Source: Curvibacter sp. (GTDB lineage Bacteria; Pseudomonadota; Gammaproteobacteria; Burkholderiales; Burkholderiaceae_C). From it: a stretch of DNA of 64,000 bases. The DNA lies in contig REAW01000008.1 in assembly GCA_004293725.1 (NCBI GenBank), forward strand, positions 24,790 to 88,789, in the 5' to 3' direction. Positions 49,586 through 59,784 of the stretch are shown piece by piece. Position numbers and translations under genes: made by a program. The notes beneath the pieces were generated by a model. It worked only from the letters and a program-made list of their open reading frames with translations. It was not told where the DNA came from and ran no database searches. Every line of letters starts with the position of its first letter. The stretch's first letter is position 1.

Positions 49586-52500
49586 TTAAGGTGAAACGCC
49601 AAAACCGCCGCCTCCTGGCGTATGGATTTCAAAGTTGTCGCCTGCCTGCATATCGGTCTGGCCGATGTGGCCCAGTTCTTCCACGTGGCCGTTGGCGCGT
49701 GCCACGCGGTTGATGCCCACCTGCCCCGGCTCCCCGCCGGACATTCCAAAGGCACCGTGCAATCGTCCATTGGACAAAATGCTGGCGGTCATGGGCTCCA
49801 GAAAGCGCACGCGCCGCACGCCACCATTGCCGCCGCGCCAGCGGCCAGCGCCGCCGGAGTTGTCCCGTATTTCGTAGCTCTCCAGTCGCACGGGAAAGCG
49901 GAACTCGAATACTTCGGGGTCTGTCAGACGCGAGTTGGTCATGTGCGTTTGCACCACGCTGGTTCCATCAAATCCATCGCCCGCGCCGGAGCCACCGGAG
50001 ATGGTCTCGTAGTACTGGTAGCGCGTGTTCCCAAAAGTGAAGTTGTTCATGGTGCATTGGCTCGCGGCCATCACGCCCAAAGCGCCATACAGCGCGTTGG
50101 TAATGCAACTCGATGTCTCCACATTGCCCGCAACCACCGAGGCAGGCGGGTTCGGGTTGAGCATGGATCCCACCGGGATGATGACCTTGATGGGTTTGAG
50201 GCAGCCTGCGTTGAGCGGGATGTCGTCATTCACGAGGGTGCGGAACACATACAACACGGCCGCCATACAAACGGCGGTGGGTGCATTGAAGTTATTGGGC
50301 TGCTGTGCGCTGGTGCCGGTAAAGTCCACCTCTGCACTCCGCTGCGCAGTGTCCACCCGGATCGCTACCGTGATCTGTGCGCCGTTGTCCAAGGGCAGGG
50401 TGAAGGCGCCATTTTTCAGGCGTGTGATGACGCGGCGCACCGACTCTTCGGCGTTGTCTTGCACGTGGCCCATGTAGGCCTGCACAACACCCAGCCCAAA
50501 CTGATCGACCATTTTGCGCAGTTCTTGCACGCCTTTTTCATTGGCGGCAATTTGTGCCTTCAGGTCCGCCATGTTTTGCTGCGGGTTGCGGGAAGGGTAT
50601 TCGCCGCTGGCCAGCAGCGCCAGCATGGTGGCTTCTTGCAGAACGCCGCGGTCCACCAGCTTCACGTTGTTGATCTGCACGCCTTCTTCTTCAATACGTG
50701 TGGAGAACGGTGGCATGGAGCCGGGCGTGGTGCCGCCTACATCGGCATGGTGGCCGCGTGAGCCTACATAAAACGTGGGCTTGCCGTCCATATAGACCGG
50801 CGTGATGACGGTGATGTCCGGCAGGTGTGTGCCCCCATGGTAGGGGTCGTTCAGTACGAACACATCGCCCGGTTGCATGGTGGCGGCGTTTTCGCGCACC
50901 ACGGTCTTGATGCTCTCCCCCATGGACCCCAAATGCACCGGCATGTGCGGTGCATTGGCAATCAGGTTGCCGGTGGCGTCAAACAACGCGCAGCTGAAAT
51001 CCAGCCGCTCCTTGATGTTGACCGAGTGCGCCGTGTTTTGCAGTTGCAGGCCCATCTGCTCGGCAATGTTCATGAAGAGGTTGTTGAACACCTCCAGCAG
51101 CACCGGGTCTACGGTGGTGCCTGCTGCAAATTGCATAGCACGCTGCGCACGCCGCTCCAGGACCAAATGGTCCAGGGCCGTTAAATTGGCCTCCCAGCCG
51201 GGCTCCACCACCGTGGTGGCATTTTTCTCGGCAATGATGGCCGGGCCGGAAATGACATCGCCCGCGCGCAGGTCCTCTCGCACCACCAACGCAGCCTGAT
51301 GCCACTGACCACCGGAGTACATGCGCACCGTTTCGCGCCGGGGTACTTCGCGTGGTTCGTGCAACGGCAGGCGCGGCTCGGCCGGAGCATCGCCCGCCAC
51401 CACGGCTTCTACCGATACGGCTTCCACCACCAGGGCCTTGCCCGCCATGAGGAATGCAAAACGCTGGCGGTAGGCCGCTTCAAACCCGGTCTCAATCTCG
51501 GTGAGGCTGCCAAAGGGCACCACCAGGGCCGAGTCACTGCCCTCGTAGCGCACATGCACGCGCTTGAACACCGACACCGCACCCGTGCTCACCTGCTGGC
51601 GCTGCAACTCGCCCTGGGCTGCGGCCGCCAGGGTGTTGAGCTTTTCGGCAACGTCCGGCAGGGCCAGCGCGTTAAGCCTGGCCTCCACCGCCTGCTCTTT
51701 GATCACGTTTTGGTCCGCCAGCCCCATGCCGTAAGCGCTGAGCACACCCGCCAGAGGATGCACAAACACGCACGTCATGCCCAAGGCGTCAGCTACCAGG
51801 CAGGCATGTTGACCGCCTGCGCCGCCAAAGCATTGCAGGGTGTAGCGGGTCACGTCATAGCCACGGGCCACCGATATTTTTTTGATGGCGTTGGCCATCT
51901 GCTGCACCGCGATATTGATAAAGCCTTCGGCAACGGCCTCGGGCGCGCGGCCGGTCTGCTGCGCCAGCACATCAAACTGTGCGCGTGCTGCCTCAAAGCT
52001 CAATGGCTCATTGGCCTGCGGCCCGAACATATTGGGGAAGTACGCAGGCTGTACCTTGCCTACCATCACGTTGGCATCGGTAACCGCCAGCGTGCCGCCG
52101 CGCCGGTAGCTGGCCGGCCCAGGGTTGGCACCAGCACTTTGCGGCCCCACGCGAAAGCGCTCGCCGTCAAACTTGAGTAAAGAGCCGCCGCCTGCTGCAA
52201 CGGTATGAATGCTCATCATGGGCGCGCGCATGCGCACGCCGGCCACTTGGGTTTCGAACTCGCGCTCGAATTCACCTGCAAAGTGCGACACATCGGTGGA
52301 AGTGCCACCCATGTCAAAGCCAATCACCTTGGCGTGGCCGCCCAGGCTGGCCGTGCGCGCCATGCCCACAATGCCGCCCGCCGGCCCACTCAATATCGCG
52401 TCTTTGCCCGCAAAGGCATGGGCATCGGTGAGGCCGCCCGATGACTGCATGAAGAACAGTTTGACTCCCGGCATATCGGCGGCTACTTGCTGCACGTAGC

Positions 52501-53185
52501 GCGTAAGAATGGGCGAGAGGTAGGCATCCACCACCGTGGTGTCGCCCCGGCTCACGAACTTCATCATGGGGCTGACCTCGTGCGAGGTGCTGATCTGGGT
52601 AAAGCCCACTTCCTGCGCTATGCGCTTGGCGGCCTGTTCGTGCGCGGTGTACCGGTAACCGTGCATGAATACAATAGAAACACTGCGCAGACCTTGTGCA
52701 TATTGCGCGATTAGCTCCTGTTTTAATAGCATTTCATCGAGCGCCTGCACTACCTCGCCATGCGCTCCCATGCGCTCTTGGGCTTCCACCACGGCGCTGT
52801 ACAGCAGCTCGGGCAACACAATGTGGCGATCAAACAGGCGTGGGCGATTTTGGTAGGCAATGCGCAAGGCATCGCGAAAGCCACGGGTCGTTACCAGCAA
52901 GGTAGGCTCGCCCTTGCGCTCCAGTAGTGCATTGGTGGCCACCGTGGTGCCCATCTTGACGCACTCCACCTGCTCGGGGGTGATGGGCTCACCGGCGTGC
53001 AGGCCCAGCAAGTGGCGTATGCCAGCCACGGCAGCGTCGCGGTACTGCTCGGGGTTCTCGCTCAACAGCTTGTGGGTGACCAGTGTGAAGCCGCCCTGGC
53101 CGTCGGGCTTTTTGCCCACGATGTCGGTGAACGTGCCGCCCCGGTCGATCCAGAACTGCCAGCGCTGTTGGTAAGGTGTACTCAT
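49586..53185 (-). CDS. 5-oxoprolinase / hydantoinase A-B fusion protein
   Basis: A 1199-residue single-chain enzyme of the ATP-dependent 5-oxoprolinase type. The HyuA half (1 to about 690) begins [19 protein letters not shown], with the ATP-binding fold blocks [24 protein letters not shown] and [13 protein letters not shown]; the HyuB half (about 695-1199) includes [16 protein letters not shown] and [11 protein letters not shown]. It would cleave 5-oxo-L-proline or a related lactam/hydantoin with ATP. Start ATG 53185 follows a gap of 263 bases to the co-directional IclR gene. A stretch at 52681-52730 resembles a dispersed repeat. Confidence 0.93.
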   Translation of the reverse strand: MSTPYQQRWQFWIDRGGTFTDIVGKKPDGQGGFTLVTHKLLSENPEQYRDAAVAGIRHLLGLHAGEPITPEQVECVKMGTTVATNALLERKGEPTLLVTTRGFRDALRIAYQNRPRLFDRHIVLPELLYSAVVEAQERMGAHGEVVQALDEMLLKQELIAQYAQGLRSVSIVFMHGYRYTAHEQAAKRIAQEVGFTQISTSHEVSPMMKFVSRGDTTVVDAYLSPILTRYVQQVAADMPGVKLFFMQSSGGLTDAHAFAGKDAILSGPAGGIVGMARTASLGGHAKVIGFDMGGTSTDVSHFAGEFEREFETQVAGVRMRAPMMSIHTVAAGGGSLLKFDGERFRVGPQSAGANPGPASYRRGGTLAVTDANVMVGKVQPAYFPNMFGPQANEPLSFEAARAQFDVLAQQTGRAPEAVAEGFINIAVQQMANAIKKISVARGYDVTRYTLQCFGGAGGQHACLVADALGMTCVFVHPLAGVLSAYGMGLADQNVIKEQAVEARLNALALPDVAEKLNTLAAAAQGELQRQQVSTGAVSVFKRVHVRYEGSDSALVVPFGSLTEIETGFEAAYRQRFAFLMAGKALVVEAVSVEAVVAGDAPAEPRLPLHEPREVPRRETVRMYSGGQWHQAALVVREDLRAGDVISGPAIIAEKNATTVVEPGWEANLTALDHLVLERRAQRAMQFAAGTTVDPVLLEVFNNLFMNIAEQMGLQLQNTAHSVNIKERLDFSCALFDATGNLIANAPHMPVHLGSMGESIKTVVRENAATMQPGDVFVLNDPYHGGTHLPDITVITPVYMDGKPTFYVGSRGHHADVGGTTPGSMPPFSTRIEEEGVQINNVKLVDRGVLQEATMLALLASGEYPSRNPQQNMADLKAQIAANEKGVQELRKMVDQFGLGVVQAYMGHVQDNAEESVRRVITRLKNGAFTLPLDNGAQITVAIRVDTAQRSAEVDFTGTSAQQPNNFNAPTAVCMAAVLYVFRTLVNDDIPLNAGCLKPIKVIIPVGSMLNPNPPASVVAGNVETSSCITNALYGALGVMAASQCTMNNFTFGNTRYQYYETISGGSGAGDGFDGTSVVQTHMTNSRLTDPEVFEFRFPVRLESYEIRDNSGGAGRWRGGNGGVRRVRFLEPMTASILSNGRLHGAFGMSGGEPGQVGINRVARANGHVEELGHIGQTDMQAGDNFEIHTPGGGGFGVSP
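52681..52730 (-). repeat. Repeat-like segment, copy C, within the 5-oxoprolinase gene
   Basis: On the minus strand it reads GCTATTAAAACAGGAGCTAA then TCGCGCAATATGCAC, close to copy A across about 30 bases. The protein here ([20 protein letters not shown]) still fits the family without an insertion, so similarity by chance or partial conversion is possible. Confidence 0.35.
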
Positions 53186-53448
53186 AGGGATGCTGCGGAA
53201 CGGGCCGCTTGGTCGTAAATGCCTGAAAACAGGCGGAGCTTTTTAAGTGGTCGCGCCCGGTCTCGGTGGAGGCCTAGGTCACATCTTTGCCAGCTTTTGC
53301 TGGCCGGTAGGATTCAATTGGTTCATGCTGCAAAACATGATGGGTACTGAGAGCAAAAAACCTGCATTCATCACGCTGTTGTTTTTTAGATTGCATGATT
53401 TTGGCAATGAACTTTGTTTCCTGATTCCCGTGCACTGTCAGTATTTAG
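53186..53448. other. Intergenic region between iclR and the 5-oxoprolinase gene
   Basis: About 263 bases without a recognisable gene, slightly richer in A+T. It probably holds the promoter of the 5-oxoprolinase gene. I see no clear operator or hairpin that I would call. Confidence 0.5.
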
Positions 53449-54306
53449 CTAGTGTTTTTCCGCTTCTATACTGCCGCGCGTGCTTTGGAGGAGAGACAGC
53501 GCTTGTGCTGCTTGTCGCAAATACTCCCGCACTTCAGGCATCTCCGGGCCAACGTGGCGGTCAATACGCTGAATGTAGGGACAAGTTAGGGTGGCCAGCG
53601 CGGTGTTGTCGGGCCCAAGTATGGGGAACGAAATGTCTACCACCCCGAAGGATTGCGCGGAGTTTCTCTCCAGGTAGCCTGCCTGTCGAATGGCACTTAG
53701 CGTTTCCTTCAGTTTGACTTCTGTGATGGGCACCTCGCCATCGAGTGGTGTGTGCTCGGCCAGCATGCGCTGGTAGCTGCCTGCATCGGCAAAGGCCAGC
53801 AGCAAATGGCCCGATGCAGTGTCCAGCAGGCCCACACGAGCGCCGCGTTGTACCGAGAAGCTCCAGCCTCGTGGGCTATTGATTTGGGCGCTGATCAGTA
53901 CATTGCCGCGGTCGTACACACCCATGTGGCAGGACTGCTCTGCCTTGCGCGCAAATTCATCCATGACAGGAAGGGCTTGGTTGATAAGGCGGCTCAAAGG
54001 GGGGTGCATATTCGCCAATGCAAACAACTTCAGGCTCAGCGCATAGCGGTCACCCGATGCGTTGCGCATGACGTACTGCCGCGCCACCAGACGCTCCAGC
54101 ATGCGGTAGATCTCGCTGGCACTGCGGTCCATTTCCTTCACGATCTCGGCACGTGTAAGGCCATGAGGCTGCGTCGCAAGTAACTCCAAGATGTCCAAAC
54201 CTTTGTCCAGTGCAGGAGCGCGGTAGCGGTCCTCTGGCGCAAGCGTGGATTCATCTGGTTCATCCGTTTTGGCTGGGCGGCCGCGTGGTTTAGGGGGCGT
54301 GGTCAT
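53449..54306 (-). CDS. IclR-family transcriptional regulator
   Basis: A 285-residue regulator. The N-terminal tail is basic and Pro-rich (PKPRGRPAKTDEPDE); the winged helix is at about 30-95 (GLTRAEIVKEMDRSASEIYRMLERLVARQYV) and the effector domain from about 115. It is divergent from the deoxy-sugar operon (gap 54307-54451) and co-directional with the 5-oxoprolinase gene. IclR proteins commonly control the adjacent divergent catabolic operon, so the deoxy-sugar operon is the most likely target. Confidence 0.9.
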   Translation of the reverse strand: MTTPPKPRGRPAKTDEPDESTLAPEDRYRAPALDKGLDILELLATQPHGLTRAEIVKEMDRSASEIYRMLERLVARQYVMRNASGDRYALSLKLFALANMHPPLSRLINQALPVMDEFARKAEQSCHMGVYDRGNVLISAQINSPRGWSFSVQRGARVGLLDTASGHLLLAFADAGSYQRMLAEHTPLDGEVPITEVKLKETLSAIRQAGYLERNSAQSFGVVDISFPILGPDNTALATLTCPYIQRIDRHVGPEMPEVREYLRQAAQALSLLQSTRGSIEAEKH

Positions 54307-54399
54307 ACGGGTTCATGGTTCAAAGACTTTTTATAACAGAGCGCCCTGAATGCAGGGTAAATACTAGTTTTCAGGTTGTCTGGCATCCGTATCATTGTG

Positions 54400-54411
54400 T
54401 TCATCGATGAA
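54400..54411. promoter_or_regulatory. Palindrome TTCATCGATGAA between iclR and the sugar operon
   Basis: A perfect 12-base palindrome in the intergenic region, about 50 bases upstream of the first operon ATG. It is a candidate site for the IclR-type regulator or another repressor. The surrounding sequence is A+T-rich, which fits a promoter, but a clear -35/-10 pair cannot be fixed. Confidence 0.35.
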
Positions 54412-54451
54412 TTGATTATTCATATTTAAATATTACTCGAAGGTCTGCGCC

Positions 54452-55213
54452 ATGGGTCAAAGTCGTTTGCAAGGTAAAACAGTGCTCATTACAGCGGCGG
54501 CGCAGGGCATTGGTCGGGCTAGCGCGCTGGCTTGCGCGGATGAAGGGGCTCGCGTCATAGCGACCGATATCAACCAAATGTTTCTGGATAGCCTGGCCGC
54601 CGAGAGCAGCAGCATTGAAGTGAAATTGCTGGATGTCCGCAGTGATGCTGCTGTTGCGGCGCTGGCAGCACACACGCCGGCGCTGGACGTCTTATTCAAC
54701 TGCGCGGGCATGGTGGCCAACGGGAATCTGCTGGACGGCTCCGAGGCCGACTGGGATCTGAGCTTTGAACTGAATGTGAAGAGCATGTTTCGCATGACGC
54801 GTGCGTTTCTGCCCGCCATGCTGGCCAAAGTCGAAACGCAAGGTGGCAGCGTATCGGTCATCAACATGGCCTCCATGGCGTCCAGCATCAAGGGTTTTGC
54901 CAACCGCTGCGCTTACGGCACCACCAAGGCTGCGGTCATTGGTTTGACTAAATCGCTGGCCGCTGACTATGTGAAAGCCGGCCTGCGCGCCAATGCGTTG
55001 TGTCCTGGCACTGTGGATACACCATCGCTACGTGGGCGTATTGCCAGTGCCGCTGACCCGGTGCAAGCTGAAAAGGACTTTGTTGCCCGCCAGCCCATGG
55101 GGCGTCTGGCCTCAGTGGACGACATCACGCCCATGGTGGTGTTCCTGGCCAGCGACGAGTCGCGTTTTGTCACCGGGCAGACGTTGCTGGTGGACGGTGG
55201 TGTCACGATCTAA
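54452..55213 (+). CDS. SDR oxidoreductase, probable 2-keto-3-deoxy-L-fuconate dehydrogenase
   Basis: A 253-residue short-chain dehydrogenase. The nucleotide-binding segment is TAAAQGIGRASALA, preceded by KTVLI and followed by the acidic IATDIN, which favours NAD+. The catalytic Ser-Tyr-Lys set appears as INMAS and YGTTK. The start MGQSRLQGKTVLITAAAQGIGRA is like that of 2-keto-3-deoxy-L-fuconate 4-dehydrogenases. Together with the FAH-type hydrolase downstream it would make 2,4-diketo-3-deoxyfuconate and split it to pyruvate and L-lactate. It is the first gene of the operon. Confidence 0.85.
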   Translation: MGQSRLQGKTVLITAAAQGIGRASALACADEGARVIATDINQMFLDSLAAESSSIEVKLLDVRSDAAVAALAAHTPALDVLFNCAGMVANGNLLDGSEADWDLSFELNVKSMFRMTRAFLPAMLAKVETQGGSVSVINMASMASSIKGFANRCAYGTTKAAVIGLTKSLAADYVKAGLRANALCPGTVDTPSLRGRIASAADPVQAEKDFVARQPMGRLASVDDITPMVVFLASDESRFVTGQTLLVDGGVTI

Positions 55214-55235
55214 ACAGCGGTAGCTAAACGAGAGC

Positions 55236-56735
55236 ATGTCTGTGACGCCATTGGTTGTTATTAAAAACCTGAGCAAGTCTTTCCCTGGTGTGAAGGCCTT
55301 GGACAAGGTGCAATTCGACATCATGCCGGGCGAGGTGCATGCCCTGATGGGCGAAAACGGAGCGGGCAAATCCACGCTGATGAAGATTCTGGCCGGTGTG
55401 TACCGCAAAGACAGTGGTGAGGTGTTGCTGGATGGCCTGCCTGTGGAGATAAGTAGTCCGGCACATGCGCAGTCGCTGGCCATCGGCATCATCCACCAGG
55501 AGTTGCATTTGATGGGCCACCTGACGGCGGCGCAAAACATCTTTATGGGCCGAGAGCCGCGCAAGGCGGCCGGCCTGCTGCTGGATGAAGACCAGCTCAA
55601 CCGCGATGCCCAGGCCTTGTTTGACCGCCTCAACTTGCAACTGGCCCCCACCACCCCAATTGGCGAGCTGACCGTGGCACGCCAACAGATGGTGGAGATT
55701 GCCAAAGCGTTGTCGCACCAATCCCGTGTGCTCATCATGGATGAGCCCACCGCCGCCTTGAACAACGCCGAGATTGAGGAGCTGTTTCGCATCATCCGCC
55801 AGCTCAAAGCGGAGGGCGTGGGTATTGTCTACATCTCACACAAGATGGACGAGATCCAGCGCATCGCAGACCGCATCACCGTGATGCGCGATGGTGCCTA
55901 TATTGCCACCGTGCCCGCCACCACCCCCATGTCGGACGTGATTGCCATGATGGTGGGGCGCAAGTTGGAGCAGGCTGAAAAAACGATTCCCGATACGTCG
56001 GCCAACGAAGTGTTGCTGGACGTGCGTGGCCTGAACCGCGGGCGAGTGATCCGCGATGTGAGCTTTACCGTACGTCGTGGCGAGATTTTGGGTTTTGCAG
56101 GTCTGATGGGGGCAGGACGTACCGAAGTGGCGCGCGCCGTGTTTGGTGCCGACCGGATTGATTCGGGCGAAGTGCGGGTGCGTGATGTGCGGGTACGGCT
56201 TACGTCGCCGCAGGATGCCGTGCGCGCTGGCATTGGCTATTTGTCGGAAGACCGCAAACATTTTGGCCTGGCCACCGGTATGGATGTGGAGTCCAACATC
56301 ACATTGCCCAGCTTGAAGCGCTGGCTCACCTGGGGGGTGTTTCTGAACCGCCGGGCCATCCAGGCTATCTCGCAGCAAATGGTGGAGAAGCTGCGTATCA
56401 AAACGCCATCGCTCACGCAAACGGCCAGACTGCTATCCGGCGGCAACCAGCAAAAGGTGGTGATCGCGAAGTGGCTAGTGCAGGACTGCGATGTACTTAT
56501 TTTTGACGAACCCACACGTGGTATCGACGTGGGTGCCAAGAGCGAAATCTACAAACTCCTCAACGACCTGGCCGCTCAGGGCCGCGCCATCATCGTGATC
56601 TCCAGCGAACTGCCTGAGGTACTGCTTTTGAGCCACCGCATCGTGGTGATGTGCGAAGGCCGCATTACCGGCGAAGTGCAGGGCGATGCCGCCACCCAGG
56701 AGAGCCTGATGGCCCTGGCGACGCGGCGTGACTGA
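55236..56735 (+). CDS. Sugar ABC transporter ATP-binding protein (RbsA type)
   Basis: A 499-residue double ATPase. The first half has Walker [15 protein letters not shown] and Walker [12 protein letters not shown]; the second half has a degenerate Walker A ([12 protein letters not shown]), signature [15 protein letters not shown] and Walker [15 protein letters not shown]. This is the RbsA/XylG pattern. It energises the permease and binding protein encoded next. From context the sugar is probably L-fucose or a related deoxy sugar. Confidence 0.93.
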   Translation: MSVTPLVVIKNLSKSFPGVKALDKVQFDIMPGEVHALMGENGAGKSTLMKILAGVYRKDSGEVLLDGLPVEISSPAHAQSLAIGIIHQELHLMGHLTAAQNIFMGREPRKAAGLLLDEDQLNRDAQALFDRLNLQLAPTTPIGELTVARQQMVEIAKALSHQSRVLIMDEPTAALNNAEIEELFRIIRQLKAEGVGIVYISHKMDEIQRIADRITVMRDGAYIATVPATTPMSDVIAMMVGRKLEQAEKTIPDTSANEVLLDVRGLNRGRVIRDVSFTVRRGEILGFAGLMGAGRTEVARAVFGADRIDSGEVRVRDVRVRLTSPQDAVRAGIGYLSEDRKHFGLATGMDVESNITLPSLKRWLTWGVFLNRRAIQAISQQMVEKLRIKTPSLTQTARLLSGGNQQKVVIAKWLVQDCDVLIFDEPTRGIDVGAKSEIYKLLNDLAAQGRAIIVISSELPEVLLLSHRIVVMCEGRITGEVQGDAATQESLMALATRRD

Positions 56736-56758
56736 TTAGAAAAACACAAGGCTTAGCA

Positions 56759-57760
56759 ATGACACAACCTTCTTCTTCTCCATCCTGGCTGGCGCGCCTC
56801 TCTGGTGGCCAGGCCAAGCAAAAACTGCTGGCCTTCGCCAGCCTGATAGCGCTCATCGTGGTGTTCACCGTGCTCAAGCCCGATGCCTTCATGACACAAG
56901 ACAACATCATCGGTATTCTGCAGTCCACCACCGTCATCGGCGTGCTGGCTATTGCCAGTACCTTCATTATCATCACCTCGGGCATCGATTTGTCGGTGGG
57001 GGTACTGATGACCTTCTCGGCCGTGATGGCTGGTGTGTTCATGGTTAACCTGGGTATGCCTTTGCCATTGGGAATTGTGTGTGCCATTGGCGTGGGTGCT
57101 TTGTGCGGTACCGTTTCGGGCCTGGCGATTACCAAACTCAATGTGCCGCCTTTCATTGCCACGCTGGGCATGATGATGCTGCTCAAGGGCGCCTCGTTGA
57201 TCATCACTGGCACGCGCCCGATTTACTTCAGCGACGTGGAGGGCTTTGACCAGATTGCCTTGGGCTCGCTGATTGGTGACCTGATCCCATCGTTGCCGAT
57301 TCCCAATGGCGTACTGATCCTGTTTCTGGTGGCGTTGGTGTGTGCAGTCGTTCTCAACAAAACGGCCCTGGGCCGCTACACCTTTGCACTGGGCAGCAAC
57401 GAGGAGGCGGTGCGCCTGTCAGGTGTGAACGTAGACCGCTGGAAGATAAAAATTTACGCGTTTGCGGGTGGCATCTGCGGCATTGCCGGGCTGTTGATTG
57501 CGTCACGTCTGAACTCGGCACAGCCCGCGCTTGGCCAGGGTTACGAGCTGGACGCGATTGCCGCTGTGGTCATTGGCGGCACCTCGCTCAGCGGCGGTGT
57601 CGGAACCATTCTTGGCACCATCATTGGCGCTTTCATCATGAGTGTGCTGATCAACGGCCTGCGCATCATGTCGGTCGCCCAAGAGTGGCAGATGGTGCTT
57701 ACCGGCCTCATCATCATTTTGGCGGTCTACACCGACAACCTTCGCCGCAACAAAAAATAA
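56759..57760 (+). CDS. Sugar ABC transporter permease (RbsC type)
   Basis: A 333-residue permease with about eight to ten helices. The RbsC-type blocks GIDLSVGVLMTFSAV and GYELDAIAAVVIGGTSLSGGVGTILGT and the ITKLNVPPFIATLGMM loop are present. It is the single membrane subunit that dimerises with the RbsA-type ATPase. It starts 23 bases after the ATPase stop. Confidence 0.93.
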   Translation: MTQPSSSPSWLARLSGGQAKQKLLAFASLIALIVVFTVLKPDAFMTQDNIIGILQSTTVIGVLAIASTFIIITSGIDLSVGVLMTFSAVMAGVFMVNLGMPLPLGIVCAIGVGALCGTVSGLAITKLNVPPFIATLGMMMLLKGASLIITGTRPIYFSDVEGFDQIALGSLIGDLIPSLPIPNGVLILFLVALVCAVVLNKTALGRYTFALGSNEEAVRLSGVNVDRWKIKIYAFAGGICGIAGLLIASRLNSAQPALGQGYELDAIAAVVIGGTSLSGGVGTILGTIIGAFIMSVLINGLRIMSVAQEWQMVLTGLIIILAVYTDNLRRNKK

Positions 57761-57857
57761 GGAGACCGCACGACACCCCATGCATTGCCCCCTATCGATT
57801 GACTCTTTTCCCCTTTTGATTCCGTGTGACATAACTTTTTCTAACAGGAGACAAACC

Positions 57858-58802
57858 ATGAATGCAAAACGACAATTGCTGGCTTTGACCGCCAGCTTGG
57901 CACTGGCTGGTTTTTCCAGCTTCGCTACCGCCCAGGAGATCTACATTCCCCTGATTTCCAAAGGCTTCCAGCACCAGTTCTGGCAAGCTGTAAAGCAGGG
58001 CGCAGACCAAGCTGCCAAGGACTACAAGGTGAAGGTCACCTTTGAAGGCCCCGAAACCGAGCAACAAGTGGACAAACAGATCGACATGTTGTCGGCTGCA
58101 CTGGCCAAAAAGCCTGGTGCGATAGGTTTTGCCGCGTTGGACAGCAAGGCCGCTATTCCCTTGTTGAAGAAGGCGCAAGCCGCCAAGATTCCGGTTATCG
58201 CGTTTGATTCGGGTGTGGACAGTGACATCGTGTTAACCACAGCTCAAACCGATAGCAAAGCTGCTGCAGCTTTGGCGGCAGACAAGATGGCCGAGAAGAT
58301 AGGTGGCGAAGGCGATGTGGCGGTCATCGGTCACGATCAGACCAGCACCACCGGCACGGGCCGACGCGACGGCTTTGTAAACCAAATGAAGGCGAAGTAC
58401 CCCAAGATCCGTGTAGTGGATATCCAGTACGGCGGTGGTGACCACCTGAAGTCGGCTGAAATTGCCAAGACCCTGATGCAGGCCCACCCCAAGCTCAAGG
58501 GGATCTTCGGTACCAACGAAGGTTCGGCTATTGGTGCTGGCAAGGGCCTGAAGGAAGCCAAGAAGACCGGGGTGGTCATCATTGGCTTTGACTCCGGCAA
58601 AGCTCAGAAGGACATGATCAACGACGGCACCATTGCTGGTGCGATCACGCAAAACCCGGTGGGCATTGGCTACAAGACAGTGGAAGCAGCTGTAAAGGCG
58701 ATGAAGGGTGAGAAGTTGCCCAAGATCATCGACACCGGTTTTTACTACTACGACAAGACCAATATGAAGGACGCCAAGATCGCGGCCGTTCTCTACGATT
58801 GA
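57858..58802 (+). CDS. Sugar ABC transporter substrate-binding protein (RbsB type)
   Basis: A 314-residue periplasmic binding protein with a Sec signal ending ATA (about residue 25). The Peripla_BP_4 fold is visible in IYIPLISKGFQHQFWQAVKQGADQAAKDYKVKV, DSKAAIPLLKKAQAAKIPVIAFDSGV and FGTNEGSAIGAGKGLKEAKKTGVVIIGFDSG. The ATG at 57858 follows AGGAGAC. The ligand is inferred to be the 6-deoxy sugar used by the downstream enzymes. A hairpin follows the gene. Confidence 0.92.
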   Translation: MNAKRQLLALTASLALAGFSSFATAQEIYIPLISKGFQHQFWQAVKQGADQAAKDYKVKVTFEGPETEQQVDKQIDMLSAALAKKPGAIGFAALDSKAAIPLLKKAQAAKIPVIAFDSGVDSDIVLTTAQTDSKAAAALAADKMAEKIGGEGDVAVIGHDQTSTTGTGRRDGFVNQMKAKYPKIRVVDIQYGGGDHLKSAEIAKTLMQAHPKLKGIFGTNEGSAIGAGKGLKEAKKTGVVIIGFDSGKAQKDMINDGTIAGAITQNPVGIGYKTVEAAVKAMKGEKLPKIIDTGFYYYDKTNMKDAKIAAVLYD

Positions 58803-58812
58803 AGCACCCCCC

Positions 58813-58831
58813 GAGCGGCGTTGTGCCGCTC
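58813..58831 (+). terminator. Hairpin after the sugar-binding protein gene
   Basis: GAGCGGC (58813-58819), loop GTTGT, GCCGCTC (58825-58831). A second imperfect hairpin in the following GC-rich run lies about 10-30 bases on. There is no U-tract, so it is better seen as an mRNA-stabilising or weak attenuating structure between transport and catabolic genes. Confidence 0.5.
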
Positions 58832-58928
58832 ACCCTCTCTCGCCTGCGGCGGGAGGGGGGCGTACCAAGCGGCCTGGCAGAGCCAGTACCGCCGGTGCCC
58901 TGATTTTGTTGACTGAAAAGGACAGATT

Positions 58929-59783
58929 GTGAAACTAGTACGCTACGGATTGCCAGGTCAGGAAAAGCCCGGTGTGTTGGATACCTTGGGCCGCGTGCGC
59001 GACCTGTCGGGACAGATTGCCGATGTGGCGGGTGCCGCGCTGCTGCCCGAGAGCCTGGCGCGTTTGCGTGGCGTGAACATCGAGAGTTTGCCGCTGGTGG
59101 CAGGCACTCCGCAAAAAGACTTGCGCCTGGGGGCCTGTGTTGGCAACGTGGGCAAGTTCATTTGTATCGGACTGAATTACTCCGACCATGCGGCGGAGAG
59201 TGGCATGCAGGTTCCACCCGAGCCCGTGGTCTTCAACAAATGGACCAGCGCCATCGTCGGACCGGACGACGCCGTCGAAATTCCCCGTGGCTCGGTCAAG
59301 ACCGATTGGGAAGTGGAGTTGGGCGTGGTGATCGGCAAAGGCGGTCGCTACATTGGGGAGGCAGATGCACTGTCCCATGTTGCGGGCTACTGTGTGGTGA
59401 ACGATGTGTCCGAGCGCGAATACCAACTCGACCGCAGTGGCACCTGGGACAAAGGCAAAGGTTGCGACACCTTTGGCCCTATCGGTCCATGGCTGGTGAC
59501 TGCCGACGAAGTAACCGATCCGCAGGCGCTAAGGATGTGGTTGGAGGTGGACGGCAAACGCTTCCAGAACGGCAGCACCTCGACGATGGTCTATGGCGTG
59601 AAGTTTCTCATTGCCTACCTCAGCAAGTTCATGAGCCTGCAACCGGGCGACGTGATTTCTACCGGCACCCCGCCCGGCGTGGGCATGGGCCAGAAACCGC
59701 CGCAGTACCTGCGCGCGGGCCAGCTGATTCATCTGGGCATCGACGGCCTGGGCACCCAAACACAGAAGACCGTACAGGCCTGA
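58929..59783 (+). CDS. Fumarylacetoacetate hydrolase-family protein, probable 2,4-diketo-3-deoxy-L-fuconate hydrolase
   Basis: A 284-residue FAH-type hydrolase. The metal and substrate region is IGLNYSDHAAESG, then TDWEVELGVVIGKGGRYIGEADAL with the conserved acidic ligands, and SEREYQLDRSGTWDKGKGCDTFGPIGPWLV. The C-terminal block ISTGTPPGVGMGQKPP is standard. In L-fucose/L-rhamnose non-phosphorylative pathways this enzyme hydrolyses the 2,4-diketo acid to pyruvate and L-lactate. The neighbours are the rest of that pathway. Confidence 0.87.
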   Translation: MKLVRYGLPGQEKPGVLDTLGRVRDLSGQIADVAGAALLPESLARLRGVNIESLPLVAGTPQKDLRLGACVGNVGKFICIGLNYSDHAAESGMQVPPEPVVFNKWTSAIVGPDDAVEIPRGSVKTDWEVELGVVIGKGGRYIGEADALSHVAGYCVVNDVSEREYQLDRSGTWDKGKGCDTFGPIGPWLVTADEVTDPQALRMWLEVDGKRFQNGSTSTMVYGVKFLIAYLSKFMSLQPGDVISTGTPPGVGMGQKPPQYLRAGQLIHLGIDGLGTQTQKTVQA

Positions 59784-59784
59784 C

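Noticed and set aside
49622..50761. Plus-strand open frame within the 5-oxoprolinase gene
   Set aside because: The minus strand carries the conserved HyuB domain; the plus frame is His/Gly-rich shadow sequence.
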